Of a stretch of DNA of 64,000 nucleotides, positions 18,207-27,914 are shown piece after piece. This DNA comes from Kibdelosporangium banguiense. Lineage in GTDB: Bacteria > Actinomycetota > Actinomycetes > Mycobacteriales > Pseudonocardiaceae. Every line of letters begins with the position of its first letter. The first letter of the stretch is position 1. A program made the position numbers and the translations under genes. The notes below the pieces were generated by a model. The model made no database searches. It was given only the letters and a program-made list of their open reading frames with translations, and was not told the origin of the DNA. The stretch is taken from positions 9,933,203 to 9,997,202 of the forward strand of contig NZ_JAGINW010000001.1 in the NCBI RefSeq assembly GCF_017876405.1. Reading direction: 5' to 3'.

Positions 18207-20975
18207 TCATCCGGCTTCGATCGGGTCGAGCTCGACCGTCGACGGCAGCTCGGCGCGCCGGTTGATGTTCAGCTTGCGGTAGATCTTCGTCAGATGTTGT
18301 TCGACCGTGCTCACGGTGATGTGCAGCCGGTTGCTGATCTCCCGGTTGGTGTGCCCGCGGGCAGCCAGTGCGCACACCCGGCGCTCCGCGAGGCTCAGAC
18401 TGCCCAGCCCGGTGGCGGATTCGCCGCTCCCGGCAGGAGCCGGCTCCGGCGCGGCGGGCTCCGGAATCCGCTGGGCGAGGTCCTTGCGGCCGCCGCCGAC
18501 CCGGGACACCCGACGGGCCAGCATCCGAGCCTTGTCGACCATCCCGATGGCCTGATAGGCGTCCCGCAGATCAGCCAGGGTCTTGCCGAGCTCGAACAAG
18601 TCGGTCCCCGATTCGAGCAGTCGCGTGGACTCACGTAACAGGCGCAGCCGATCCCGGATGCCGCTGGTCGCCGCGAGCAGCCGGAGCGCGACACCGGTGT
18701 TCCGCGGATCCGCGCGACCGGCCCGGTCGAGGTGCTCATGCGCCAGTCCGGCCGCGAGCTCGGGCCGGCCGAGCGCCAGCTGTACCTCGGCGGCACCGAG
18801 CCGCCACGGCGCGATCGCCGGTAAGTCCATGCCCCAGCCGGTCATCAGGTCGCCGCAGGCGAGGAAGTCCCCGAGCGCGGCCTCCAGCCGGCCCGAGTTG
18901 AGATGGTGCTGGCCGCGGGCGTGCAGGTACCGCAGGCCGAACCGGGTCTCGAAGGTGGCGGCCGGCACGTCCCGGCGGATCTCCTCGGACGCGCGGCCCT
19001 CCTGCCCGGTCATGGTCAGCGCGGCGAGCAGGCTGGCGAGCGGGATCGCGATAGCCGGTCCCCAGTCGTCCCGATCGAGGTCGTCGAGCGCGGCCAGCGC
19101 ACGGGTTTCGGCCGAACCGAAGTCGCCGGTGGACACGGCGATCTCGGCACTGACCGCGGTGAGCACCGCCCACCAGGTGCGCAGGCCGAGGTTGGTGGCA
19201 CGCCCGATGAACCGGTCGCACCATTCGGCGGCCGCGGTGAGCCGGCCCGAGTACGCGAGCGCCAGCAACGCCGACACCACGGGTTCGAGCATCCCGTCGG
19301 TCAGGTCGGCGGCCTGCAGGAGAGCCTCGGCCGAGTACGAGGCGTTCGGCTTGTCGTCGCCCCGCAGGAGTGCGGCGAAGCCCAGCATCGCGTCCTCGGC
19401 CTTCGACAGGATCGAGTACTTCGGCTGGTGGGCCGGTTGCGGTGATCTCGGCGCCGGGATGCGGTCGCTCAGCGATGGAATCGTCACGGACATCCACTCA
19501 CGCGTGACCCGCAACTCGGCCGCTGTCGCCGGCTCCTCGGCCGTGTCACCCACGCGGCGCAGGGCTTCGATGGCGTCGGTGAAGTCGCCTCGCCACAGCA
19601 GCAGCCTCGCCACGGCGATCCCGTCCTTCGGGTGGAGGTGTCCTTGGCGCAGCGCGGGCAGGAGGGTGGTCAGATGGCGGGTCGCGGTCAGCGGGCTGGC
19701 TGCCCATTCCGCCTTCGCCAGCGCCGCGGTGAACGACGCGCGGCGCCGCGGGTCGGTGGTCTGGTCGACGGCCAGGCGTAAACACGCCACCGCCAGTTTC
19801 CGGTCGCTGTCCTCGATGGCTCGCTGGGCGGTCTCGCCCAGCAGGGTGAGGCACCACGGTTCAGGCGCCCAGCCCACCGCGATGAGCCGCCGCGCGACTG
19901 AGGCCGGATCGGCACCATCGGCGTGCAGCAGCGCCGCGGCGCGCAGATGCCAGTCGGCCCGTATGTCGTCGTCCATCGCGTCGATAACGGCTTTGCCCGC
20001 GGCTGGATGCCGGAACTCAAGCCCATTCGTCAGCCCTGTCCGGCTCAGCGCGGTCAGCACGCTCTCCGTGGTCATCGAGTCCGCGCCGGTCAGCCGCCCG
20101 ACCGCCGGTTCCGTCGCGGTCTCGCCGAGCACGGCGATCGCACGAGCCACGTCCAGAACCTTGGGTCCCCACCGGTGCAGGCAAGCCACTACGGCTTGGG
20201 CGAACGCCCCGCCCACCAGTGGCGGTTCGGTGTCATCCCCGGCTGTTTGCTTTGTCAGCCCCAGATGCTCCTGCAGCAGTGCGTGCACCAGCAGCGGGTT
20301 TCCACCGGTGGCCACGTGGCACGCTTCGGCACGCCATCCGGTGCCCGGTAAGGACTTCTCGGAGTACAATGTGGCAACTCCCATGGGCGACAGCGGAGCC
20401 AGGCGGAGCCTCCTGCTGTTCGGTTGCCGCATCAGATCCGCGGCCGGGTCCGGGTGCCGGGCCGGCACGCACGGGGTCTCGGTGAACACCATCAGCACTC
20501 GTGCGCCGATCAGCCTGCGTGCCATGTACAGCAAGTACTCCAACGAAGCGGCATCGGAATCCTGCATGTCGTCGACGATCAGCACGACCGGACTGCCGGC
20601 CAGCTCGCGCAATGCCGCGACCAGCTTGTCTCCAAATTGGACAACGCTGGCGTCGTGCGGGCCGGCCCCTGGATCCTCGGTGTGAGGCTCCAGATCGAGT
20701 GCCGCGGGTAATGCCGTGCCTGGCGCGGATCCGGCCAGACCGACGACCAGCTGACGGATCACACCGAAGTTGACGGCGCGCTCCGACGGCGCTCCGACGG
20801 CCCGGGCGACCTTCGCGCCGGCTCTGGTGGCCAGGCCGGCAAAGACGTCGGTGAGGGTTGTCTTGCCAGCCCCAGGCACACCACTGACGAGGACGATCCC
20901 GCCACGGCGCTGCTCAGCCTCGGCCAGCATTGACAAAAGGCTCTCCAACTCTTCGTCACGCTCAACCAATGACAC
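18207..20975 (-). CDS. LAL-type LuxR transcriptional activator (pathway regulator)
   Basis: A 922-residue large ATP-binding LuxR regulator. The N-terminal AAA-like ATPase has Walker A GVPGAGKTT at residues 32-40 and a Walker B-like VVLIVDDMQ. A long helical TPR-like middle follows, then a C-terminal LuxR helix-turn-helix (LAERRVCALAARGHTNREISNRL, about 862-915). These MalT-like proteins are the usual activators of polyketide and NRPS clusters. The GTG at 20975 is used because AAGGGGGG lies ahead of it. It is transcribed alone. The repeated TAGGGG-type boxes in this cluster, one of which resembles a MalT box, are its candidate targets. Confidence 0.9.
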   Translation of the reverse strand: MSLVERDEELESLLSMLAEAEQRRGGIVLVSGVPGAGKTTLTDVFAGLATRAGAKVARAVGAPSERAVNFGVIRQLVVGLAGSAPGTALPAALDLEPHTEDPGAGPHDASVVQFGDKLVAALRELAGSPVVLIVDDMQDSDAASLEYLLYMARRLIGARVLMVFTETPCVPARHPDPAADLMRQPNSRRLRLAPLSPMGVATLYSEKSLPGTGWRAEACHVATGGNPLLVHALLQEHLGLTKQTAGDDTEPPLVGGAFAQAVVACLHRWGPKVLDVARAIAVLGETATEPAVGRLTGADSMTTESVLTALSRTGLTNGLEFRHPAAGKAVIDAMDDDIRADWHLRAAALLHADGADPASVARRLIAVGWAPEPWCLTLLGETAQRAIEDSDRKLAVACLRLAVDQTTDPRRRASFTAALAKAEWAASPLTATRHLTTLLPALRQGHLHPKDGIAVARLLLWRGDFTDAIEALRRVGDTAEEPATAAELRVTREWMSVTIPSLSDRIPAPRSPQPAHQPKYSILSKAEDAMLGFAALLRGDDKPNASYSAEALLQAADLTDGMLEPVVSALLALAYSGRLTAAAEWCDRFIGRATNLGLRTWWAVLTAVSAEIAVSTGDFGSAETRALAALDDLDRDDWGPAIAIPLASLLAALTMTGQEGRASEEIRRDVPAATFETRFGLRYLHARGQHHLNSGRLEAALGDFLACGDLMTGWGMDLPAIAPWRLGAAEVQLALGRPELAAGLAHEHLDRAGRADPRNTGVALRLLAATSGIRDRLRLLRESTRLLESGTDLFELGKTLADLRDAYQAIGMVDKARMLARRVSRVGGGRKDLAQRIPEPAAPEPAPAGSGESATGLGSLSLAERRVCALAARGHTNREISNRLHITVSTVEQHLTKIYRKLNINRRAELPSTVELDPIEAG

Positions 20976-21600
20976 GCGAAATACCCCCCTTTGAGCACGA
21001 CAATCTCCCACGGTCGCGAAGCCCGAGCACGGCTAATCGCCAGCCGCCCCAGCCCTGCAATGACCGACGCCGCTGACGCGCTCGAGGATGACACTCGCCT
21101 ACATACGGATCGATAATCGGAAAAATGGAACAGAGAACGACAGTGGTGCACAATATGCGCCATACGCCTCGATGGTCGATACCGATAGCTCAACCGGACC
21201 AATAAACAAACAGGGTCATTCGGACAAAACGGCAAAGGAGGTGCCGCCCGTCGACAGCACACACCGAGCCACTTCCCGTCGCACTACACGGCGAAGCATT
21301 CGTGACGTGCCAAAGCAGCCGAGCACGACCGCGAGGACGCAGATACACGCCTTTAACCACGCCAGACCAGAGCAACGCGAAACACATCATCGCGGTTCTG
21401 AAACAAATCTCACCGACACCCCCGTAGAACTGCCGACCCGAATCTTCCCCAACATGCGGATCTCAGATTGGTGCACCGGGACCATAACCCTAAGCGACGG
21501 TATCCCACTCGCCACGCCCGCACAACCTCTGATAAGCAGCTCACAGCCATCGGCCGCCCATAGTGACGTGAAGTCCGGACATACGCCCGTGATCAGTCCC
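20976..21600. other. Noncoding, AT-richer intergenic region
   Basis: No reading frame with a credible start, codon pattern or family match on either strand. Composition is lower in GC than the genes on either side. It holds the promoter region of the LuxR gene and marks the end of the biosynthetic block. Confidence 0.5.
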
Positions 21601-22295
21601 TGATTCCGGTTCCCCGCAAAGTTCCCAAACCGGGGCAGACGGGAGAACTCGCCGCGAAGCTGGTGCTCGAACCGGTTTCGGAGGGCCGGTTCACCGAGGC
21701 GAGCTCCAGGTTCGGTCCAAGCGGTCCGCGGTCGACGCCTGCCAAGCAGTGTGCGTTGCGGCGAACCAGTGAGTGTGTAATGGGAACTTGGCAAGAATCG
21801 CCGATTCCCCCGTTGCTGACCAACATCGCGCTGCACGCGCTTGGTACGGCGTTGCAAGCACGACGACTGCCGACGAGGGACGTCGGCACCCTACCGCGAC
21901 CACTTACTGGTCTTGTCACCCACCGGGTAACGCACCGGATCCGGCGGCAGAGGTGGGTAGGGCTTCGAGTTTCTCCGCTTCCGCCGTCGAAAGGTGGAAC
22001 CGTGGAGATGGCGGAGCAGCGCTGCCCGCAACGTTGACAGTCGGCGCGGACGTTGCGGTAAAACTGACAAGATTTGGGATACGTCCACAAGCGGCTGGCA
22101 GCCTTCGCCCACCCACCGCGGACATAAACTCTACGGGGCTGAACAGGAACGTTCTGGACCGTACGCATGGCGACCGTGCATACCAATGGGTGAACGATGT
22201 CGGAAAACTGTGTGCGCGGGAAGACTGCATGCACGGTTTGATGTAGTAGCACTGGAAGCGGAGCGGTATGCCACCGCACCACTCCCCGACTCTGC
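21601..22295 (+). pseudogene. Group II intron remnant with broken reverse transcriptase
   Basis: One frame encodes AAKLVLEPV followed by EGRFTEASSRFGP, then, after a deletion, PPLLTNIALHALGTALQA. These match the conserved RT stretches xAAKLVLEPIFE...SYGFRP and ISPLLANIALH of group II intron maturases. The catalytic YADD region between them is missing. About 200 bases later, 22206-22238 can fold as a stem (AACTGTGTGC with GCATGCACGGTT, leaving a two-base bulge) that resembles intron domain V. The element is dead and lies between the biosynthetic cluster and gyrB. Protein similarity is fairly clear; the RNA part is tentative. Confidence 0.6.
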
Positions 22296-22399
22296 TTGCG
22301 GCAATCCAGCACGGACAAGCACTGCTCGCGAGGACCGACCATGTAGAGTCGACACGGAGTGGATTCCCGTTGTGCGAGACCAAAAAGGAAGTAAGGCCT

Positions 22400-24373
22400 G
22401 TGCCAGGCAAACAGGATCATTACAATGCTTCGTCGATCCGAGTACTCGAAGGGCTGGAAGCCGTTCGGAAGCGTCCCGGCATGTACATCGGCTCCACGGG
22501 TGAGCGGGGTCTGCACCACCTTATGTGGGAGGTTGTGGACAACGCCGTTGACGAGGCGATGGCCGGGTACGCGACCAAGGTCGAGGTGACCCTGCTCGCG
22601 GACGGTGGTGTGCGCGTCGTCGACGACGGCCGCGGCATCCCCGTCGCCGAGCAGCCGGAAGAAAAGAAATCCGCCCTTGAGGTCGTTATGACCATGCTGC
22701 ATGCGGGCGGCAAGTTCGACAGCGACAGCTACGCGGTGTCCGGCGGTCTGCACGGCGTCGGTATCTCCGTGGTGAACGCGCTGTCCACGCGCCTGGAAGC
22801 AATCGTGCACCGCGATGGATACGTATGGACCCAGAGCTACCGGGACACCGAGCCGGTAGCGCCGGTCAAGCGGGGCGAGCCGAGCGACCACACCGGTACC
22901 TCGATCACCTTCTGGCCGGACGCCACGATCTTCGAGACAGTCGTCTTCAACGCCGAGACCGTCGCCCGCCGCCTGCAGGAAATGGCGTTCCTGAACAAGG
23001 GCCTGACGATCATCCTGCGCGACGAGCGCGTCTCCGAGGAGGAGGCGCAGGAGGACGCCGAGGGCCAGGCCGCGCGGATCAAGGAGCGGACCTACCACTA
23101 CCCGGGCGGTCTCGAGGACTTCGTCAAGCACATCAACCACGCGCGCGAGTCGATCCACAAGTCGGTCATCGCGTTCGAGGCGAAGGGCACCGGCATCGAA
23201 GCCGAGATCGCGATGCAGTGGAACACCGGCTACTCCGAGTCGGTCTACACCTTCGCCAACACGATCAATACGCCCGAGGGCGGTACGCACGAAGAAGGTT
23301 TCCGTGCGGCGCTGACCCGCGTGGTCAACGTGTACGCGCGCGACAAGAAGCTGCTCAAGGAGAAGGACCAGAACCTCACGGGTGAGGACGTCCGCGAGGG
23401 TCTCGCCGCGATCGTGTCGATCCGGCTGTCCGAGCCGCAGTTCGAAGGCCAGACCAAGCAGAAACTGGGCAACACCGAGGCGAAGACGTTCGTGCAGCAG
23501 ACCTGCAACGAACAACTGATGCACTGGTTCGAGAGCAACCCGGCCGACGCCAAGACGATCGTGAACAAAGCGGTCGGCTCGGCGCAGGCTCGGATGGCGG
23601 CCCGCAAGGCCAAGGAACTCGTTCGCCGCAAGGGTGCGCTGGACATCGGTGGCCTGCCCGGCAAGCTGAAGGACTGCCGCTCCACCAACCCGGAGGAGTG
23701 CGAGCTCTACATCGTGGAGGGTGACTCCGCGGGTGGCTCGGCCAAGGAAGGCCGCGACTCGAAGTTCCAGGCGATCCTGCCGATCCGAGGCAAGATCATC
23801 AACGTGGAGAAGGCCCGGATCGACCGGGTGCTCAAGAACACCGAGGTCCAGAGCCTGATCACGGCACTGGGTACCGGGATCTACGACGAGTTCGACCTGG
23901 CCAAGCTGCGGTACCACAAGATCGTGCTGATGGCCGACGCCGACGTGGACGGCCAGCACATCCGGACGCTGTTGCTGACGCTGCTGTTCCGGTTCATGCG
24001 CCCGCTGGTCGAGGCCGGTCACGTGTACCTCGCGCAGCCGCCGCTCTACAAGATCAAGTGGCAGCGTGGTGTCGAGCCCGAGTTCGCCTACTCCGACCGT
24101 GAGCGCGACGGGCTGATCGAGCAGGGCCTGGCCAACGGCAAGAAGCTCGGCAAGGACGACAACATCCAGCGGTACAAGGGTCTCGGCGAGATGAACGCCG
24201 ACGAGCTGTGGGAGACCACAATGGACCCGGCCAACCGGGTGCTCGGCCACGTCACCCTGGACGACGCGGCCACCGCCGACGAGCTGTTCAGCGTCCTGAT
24301 GGGCGAGGACGTCGAAGCGCGCCGCTCGTTCATCACCCGCAACGCCAAGGACGTTCGTTTCCTGGACGTCTAG
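22400..24373 (+). CDS. gyrB: DNA gyrase subunit B, probably a second copy for self-resistance
   Basis: The 657-residue protein is full-length GyrB. It has the GHKL ATPase (EVVDNAVDEA with Glu44 and Asn48; DDGRGIP at 75-81; GGLHGVG), the transducer domain, TOPRIM (EGDSAGG, and DADVDG in the metal site) and the C-terminal end ITRNAKDVRFLDV. It is GyrB rather than ParE by overall similarity to mycobacterial GyrB. It stands alone: no recF, dnaN or gyrA lies beside it, unlike the chromosomal gyrB locus. Its place beside a biosynthetic cluster mirrors the resistance gyrB genes of aminocoumarin clusters. The E. coli Arg136 position is Thr144 and Thr165 is Thr167; I recall Thr/Ser at the first in ordinary actinobacterial GyrB, so this does not prove resistance. 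The GTG start follows AAGGAAGTAAGG. Confidence 0.95.
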   Translation: MPGKQDHYNASSIRVLEGLEAVRKRPGMYIGSTGERGLHHLMWEVVDNAVDEAMAGYATKVEVTLLADGGVRVVDDGRGIPVAEQPEEKKSALEVVMTMLHAGGKFDSDSYAVSGGLHGVGISVVNALSTRLEAIVHRDGYVWTQSYRDTEPVAPVKRGEPSDHTGTSITFWPDATIFETVVFNAETVARRLQEMAFLNKGLTIILRDERVSEEEAQEDAEGQAARIKERTYHYPGGLEDFVKHINHARESIHKSVIAFEAKGTGIEAEIAMQWNTGYSESVYTFANTINTPEGGTHEEGFRAALTRVVNVYARDKKLLKEKDQNLTGEDVREGLAAIVSIRLSEPQFEGQTKQKLGNTEAKTFVQQTCNEQLMHWFESNPADAKTIVNKAVGSAQARMAARKAKELVRRKGALDIGGLPGKLKDCRSTNPEECELYIVEGDSAGGSAKEGRDSKFQAILPIRGKIINVEKARIDRVLKNTEVQSLITALGTGIYDEFDLAKLRYHKIVLMADADVDGQHIRTLLLTLLFRFMRPLVEAGHVYLAQPPLYKIKWQRGVEPEFAYSDRERDGLIEQGLANGKKLGKDDNIQRYKGLGEMNADELWETTMDPANRVLGHVTLDDAATADELFSVLMGEDVEARRSFITRNAKDVRFLDV

Positions 24374-24609
24374 CTGCGCAGCGAAGAGCGAGCGCCCTGA
24401 GTTCACCGGGACCAGATCATCGGGTGCGCGATCCAGTGTCCCACTCGTTCCGAACTTCGCTCGGACACGGAACTACCACACGAGGTCCAGTTCACCGGCG
24501 GACGAACTGGGCGGCAGGACTGGCGATTGGCACTGAGCCACTCGTCCGGAGTAACTGACTGTCACAGCTTGGCCGGGCCGTTTCAGCGGCGACGCTGGAC
24601 GTGCCACAT
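24374..24609. other. Intergenic region after gyrB
   Basis: About 240 bases without a supported gene. It joins gyrB to the pseudogene block. No clear terminator with a T-tract is visible. Confidence 0.4.
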
Positions 24610-25165
24610 GGGTCAACTGGCGTGAAAGGCGGGTCGTGGGTCGCGTCGGGTCAGTCGGCGGTAGTGCATTGTGGACATCGGCCACGGGTCGTGACGCGGC
24701 CGGCCGGGTTCTGGTACCAGCGTTGGCAACCGGCCTGCCACACCGTCCCGGCCAGAGCCCCGGTCAGCCACTGCCGGTAGGCCGCCATGGCCTCTGCGCG
24801 GACCTCGATGGCGCGGGCGCCGCGCAGGAGCCGCAGGCAGTTCATGACGTAGTGGACCTGGCACTCGATGATGAAGACGTTCGAGTTGTGGCCGAGGATC
24901 GTGTTCGGCGACCCGGCGCCCGGTCAGGTCCTGTGCGTGGTCCCACTGTGCGGTGTGGAAGGCAGGCCCGGTGAAGTCCTCCCGGCCGGCGATGTCGGGG
25001 AGCTTGGGCCGGTGCAACTGGCCGACCCCGAAGACGACCACGTCCGCGGTGTACCGGTCGCCCCGGCGGGTGGTCAGGGTCCAGCGGGCCGCCGTTTCGT
25101 CGTACTCGGCCGAGGAGATCTCCGTGTCTGTGCGCAGGTGCTGGCGCAGGCCCTGGACGTCGGTG
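24610..25165 (-). pseudogene. Baeyer-Villiger-type flavin monooxygenase remnant
   Basis: The minus strand encodes RQHLRTDTEI, TADVVVFGVGQLHRPKLPDI and AFHTAQWDHAQDLTGRRVA, which are internal BVMO segments. After a frame change come GHNSNVFIIECQVHYV, AGTVWQAGCQRWYQN and a WP-S-TMHYR tail, which are the family C-terminus. The roughly 200-250 residues between (second Rossmann motif, NADPH domain) and the whole N-terminal FAD motif are absent. It is therefore an internally deleted, frameshifted pseudogene. Its upstream end is fused in frame to a GH15 fragment. Confidence 0.75.
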
Positions 25166-25570
25166 ACGGCGGGGATCAGCAGTAGCGACGCGTCCAGTGT
25201 GGATGATCCGTAGTACTGGGTGAAGGTCTGCCGTTCGCTGTCGTAACCCCGCTCGCAGACCTCGTCGAAGATCACCTGCCGCAGTTTCCAGTCATCGAGC
25301 GGTCCGTCGAGTCCGAATTGTTCGATCCCCTTGACCGCGCGATCCGCCGCGACCCAGGCCATGACCTTGGAGTGGGTGAAATGCCGGCGCGGGCCGCGCA
25401 GCTCCCACAAGCCATTGTCCGGCTCACGCCACCGTGACTCGAGGAAGTCCATCCATAAACGTCGAGCTGGAACTGTCCGTATGCGGCATTGCCGATCCGG
25501 ACCGGCCGCGAGCCGGCGTAGCCGGGCAGCTCCAGCTCCTGCGCACTGTCCGCAGTGGACATAGCGTTGT
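25166..25570 (-). pseudogene. Glycoside hydrolase family 15 remnant
   Basis: Two segments in different frames match the catalytic barrel of GH15 glucoamylase/trehalase-like enzymes. The first is ELPGYAGSRPVRIGNAAYGQFQLDVYG, around 25460-25545. The second begins at 25452 with FLESRWREPDNGLWELRGPR and continues through HFTHSKVMAWVA, CERGYDSERQTFTQYYGS and LDASLLLIP. A deletion or frameshift separates them near 25455. Everything N-terminal is gone, and the 3' end runs directly into BVMO sequence. Two unrelated gene scars fused this way point to repeated deletion at this site. Confidence 0.75.
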
Positions 25571-26355
25571 GGGACGCGGCAGCCCGGTTCCTCGAACTCC
25601 CGGTCGGCAGGCTGCTCGGTCGAGTGCACAAGAGCGTCCCGCTGTACGGCAGCGGCGGCTTCACCAATCAGACCATCCGGGAGCTGGAAACCCAGCTCGA
25701 CACATGGGTGCGCGAGCAGGGCATCCCACGCGTCAAGATGAAGATCGCCGAACGCGACGGCAGTGCCATCGACCGGGACCTGACCCGAATCCGCGCGGCG
25801 CGTTCCCTGATTGGCGACGACGTCGAACTGTATGTCGACGCGAACGACGGCTACTCGCCGGGCCAGGCCCGCCGGGTCGTCCGCCATCTGGAGCAGTACG
25901 ACGTGCGATGGTTCGAGGAACCCGTGACCAGCGACAACCTCGTCGGTCTCGCCCGGCTGCGTCAAGCGACCACAGTGGACATAGCGGCCGGCGAGTACGG
26001 CTACGACCTCGTCTACTTCGCCCGGATGGTCGGTGCTGGAGCCGTCGACTGCCTGCAGGTCGATGTCACCCGCTGCGGTGGCTACACGGAGTGGGCGCGC
26101 GCGGCTGCCGTGGCCGCGGCCGCCGGGCTGGAGGTCTCCGCCCATTGCGCACCGAACCTGTCCACCCATGTCGCGGTGGCGACACCCAACTTCCGGCACA
26201 TCGAGTGGTTCGCCGACCACGACCGGATCGAGAAGATCTTCTTCGACGGCGTCCTGGATCCCACCGGTGGCACGGTGAGCCCCGATCTCAGCGCCGCCGA
26301 ACACGGCATGCTCCTCAAACGACAGGACGTTGCCCAATACCTCGTCTCGCCATGA
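25546..26355 (+). pseudogene. Mandelate racemase/muconate-lactonizing enzyme, N-terminally truncated
   Basis: The plus strand carries the enolase-superfamily barrel from ALSAVDIALWD onward, including KMKIAERD (catalytic KxK strand), ELYVDANDGYS and WFEEPVTSDN with metal-binding Asp/Glu, and a C-terminal domain ending KRQDVAQYLVSP. About 260 residues are open, against about 370 in the family. The N-terminal capping domain is lost and an in-frame stop lies about 30 bases upstream, so no normal start remains. An internal ATG at 25555 gives an open frame, but a product without the cap would lack substrate specificity. Most likely a dead dehydratase/racemase gene cut at its 5' end. Confidence 0.75.
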
Positions 26356-26370
26356 CCACCCATATGGAGG

Positions 26371-26520
26371 TTGGCGAAAGCCTTGGTACACAAGGCAATC
26401 TTCGAATACGGCGAAGGGTGGTGCAACACCCGGCGACGGCACTCCAGCCTCGGCTGTCTCAGTCCGGCCGCCTACGAGGCGACCACCGAACCCGCTACCG
26501 GTCGTGCAGTAGCCTGGCCA
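26371..26520 (+). pseudogene. IS3-family transposase C-terminal remnant
   Basis: The frame encodes AIFEYGEGWCNTRRRHSSLG followed by LSPAAYEATT. This is the characteristic end of IS3-group OrfB transposases (EYIEGWYNxxRRHSSLGYxSPxxYE). Only about 45 residues remain and no inverted repeats are recognisable. Confidence 0.75.
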
Positions 26521-26577
26521 CATATCGGCCTTGTCTGTCGAATCGGGCCAATCCCAGTCCAGCGCGGCCCCGGGCCG

Positions 26578-27822
26578 TCACGCACGCCCGCTCAGTTCGT
26601 TGGTCAGCCACGGTAATGCTTCGGCGAAGGCACGAGCGGCGAACCTCCAACTGTGGTTCCCGGGTTCGATGATCAGCCGAGTGGTGATGCCAGCGCGTTG
26701 CGCGGCAGCATTGAGCTGGGTCGCCTGCCGGGCGTGCCCAGTTTCCGCGGTGCCGGCAGCGAACCAGCCGGACGTGTCGAGGTAACGGGCGTGGTGGCCG
26801 AGCACGGTGAGCGGGTCGTGCTCGGCCCAGGCGGTGGTGTCTCCGTGGTAGAGCTTGCGGATGGTGTCCTGCCTGCTGCCCAGGTTGGGCCCAAGATCGC
26901 CGGAGATGTCCTCGAAGTGGCGGAACGCCTCCGGGTGTTCGACCACCAGGTCGAAGGCACAGGTGCCGCCCATCGACCAGCCGGCCACGCCCCAGTTGCG
27001 TGGGTCCGCCGAGGCGCCGAAGGTACGCACGACGTCCCGTGGGATGTCCTGGAGCAGGTAATCCTCGGCGTTTCCCCACAGGCCGTTGACGCATTCGGAG
27101 TCGACCGCGAAGTCGCCCGACGGGTCGACGAAGACCAGGATCGGAGCGACGCCGCCGTGCTGAGCGGCGTAGGCGTCGGCGGTGGCAACCGCGTTGCCTG
27201 CCCGGATCCAGTCGGCCGGGGAGCCGACCTGTCCGCCGATCATCTCCAGCACGGGCAGGCGGTACTGCCCATGCGAGCGGAACCAGGCGGGTGGCAGGTA
27301 GACCAGTTCCTGGCGGTGCGGGAAGTGGCTGATCCGGGCCGGCAGGTCGGCCGCGACGACCCGCCCGGTTGTGGTCTCCGCCGGAACCACACCGAGTTGG
27401 TCAATACCGATCTGATGGGACACAGGGCGGTGGGTCGCGTCGCTGAGAGCGTCGTCGATGGTCGGGTAGTAGCCGGTCCAGATGTTGAGGGAGTTCGCCG
27501 CCGTCATAACGGCGAGCAGGACCGCGACCAGACCGGCCACGCGCTGCCGCCAGCGTGCACCTCGCCAGACGACGACCAGCACGCACAGCGCGACGACCAT
27601 CGCTCCGGCCCACAACCAGAACGTGGCCGGGAGGGGATCGGTCAGCGCGAGCATCGCCGGGAGGGCCACAGCGGCCACAGCGGAGAGCACGATCCCGATG
27701 AGCACCGCGGTGGGGAAACGGCGCCGCAGCCAGGACCGGTCACGCATGCCGGCCGTCAGCACGATGGCCAGCACCGTGGCGGCCTGCAATGCCCACGGCA
27801 GCCAGCCGTGCAACAAGGACAC
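26578..27822 (-). CDS. Membrane-anchored esterase (antigen 85/mycolyltransferase-like fold)
   Basis: About four hydrophobic helices occupy the first 130 residues, then an extracytoplasmic alpha/beta-hydrolase domain follows. The nucleophile elbow is GWSMGGTCA, with likely acid and base in DISGDLGPN/PGNHSW. Membership in the esterase D/antigen 85 superfamily (trehalose- or cell-wall ester-active enzymes in actinobacteria) is suggested by LVYLPPAWF and the DSECVNG segment. The true substrate is unknown. The start is uncertain: GTG at 27822 (MSLLHGWLPWALQ) matches where homologues begin, and GTG at 27849 adds nine residues. Confidence 0.8.
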   Translation of the reverse strand: MSLLHGWLPWALQAATVLAIVLTAGMRDRSWLRRRFPTAVLIGIVLSAVAAVALPAMLALTDPLPATFWLWAGAMVVALCVLVVVWRGARWRQRVAGLVAVLLAVMTAANSLNIWTGYYPTIDDALSDATHRPVSHQIGIDQLGVVPAETTTGRVVAADLPARISHFPHRQELVYLPPAWFRSHGQYRLPVLEMIGGQVGSPADWIRAGNAVATADAYAAQHGGVAPILVFVDPSGDFAVDSECVNGLWGNAEDYLLQDIPRDVVRTFGASADPRNWGVAGWSMGGTCAFDLVVEHPEAFRHFEDISGDLGPNLGSRQDTIRKLYHGDTTAWAEHDPLTVLGHHARYLDTSGWFAAGTAETGHARQATQLNAAAQRAGITTRLIIEPGNHSWRFAARAFAEALPWLTNELSGRA

Positions 27823-27914
27823 GCCCACTCTGTCATTGTGCCCATCCACAGGGCCCGGCCGGTCGTGACAGCCAGGCCAATTGGGACAGACGGATGCCCC
27901 CGGTCCGACTGCGA

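Noticed and set aside
21593..24406. 937-residue minus-strand open frame
   Set aside because: It is antisense to gyrB, whose protein sequence is unambiguous.
24613..26523. 636-residue minus-strand open frame as one gene
   Set aside because: It joins GH15 and BVMO pieces with unrelated N- and C-terminal ends and overlaps the enolase-type frame; treated as pseudogenes instead.
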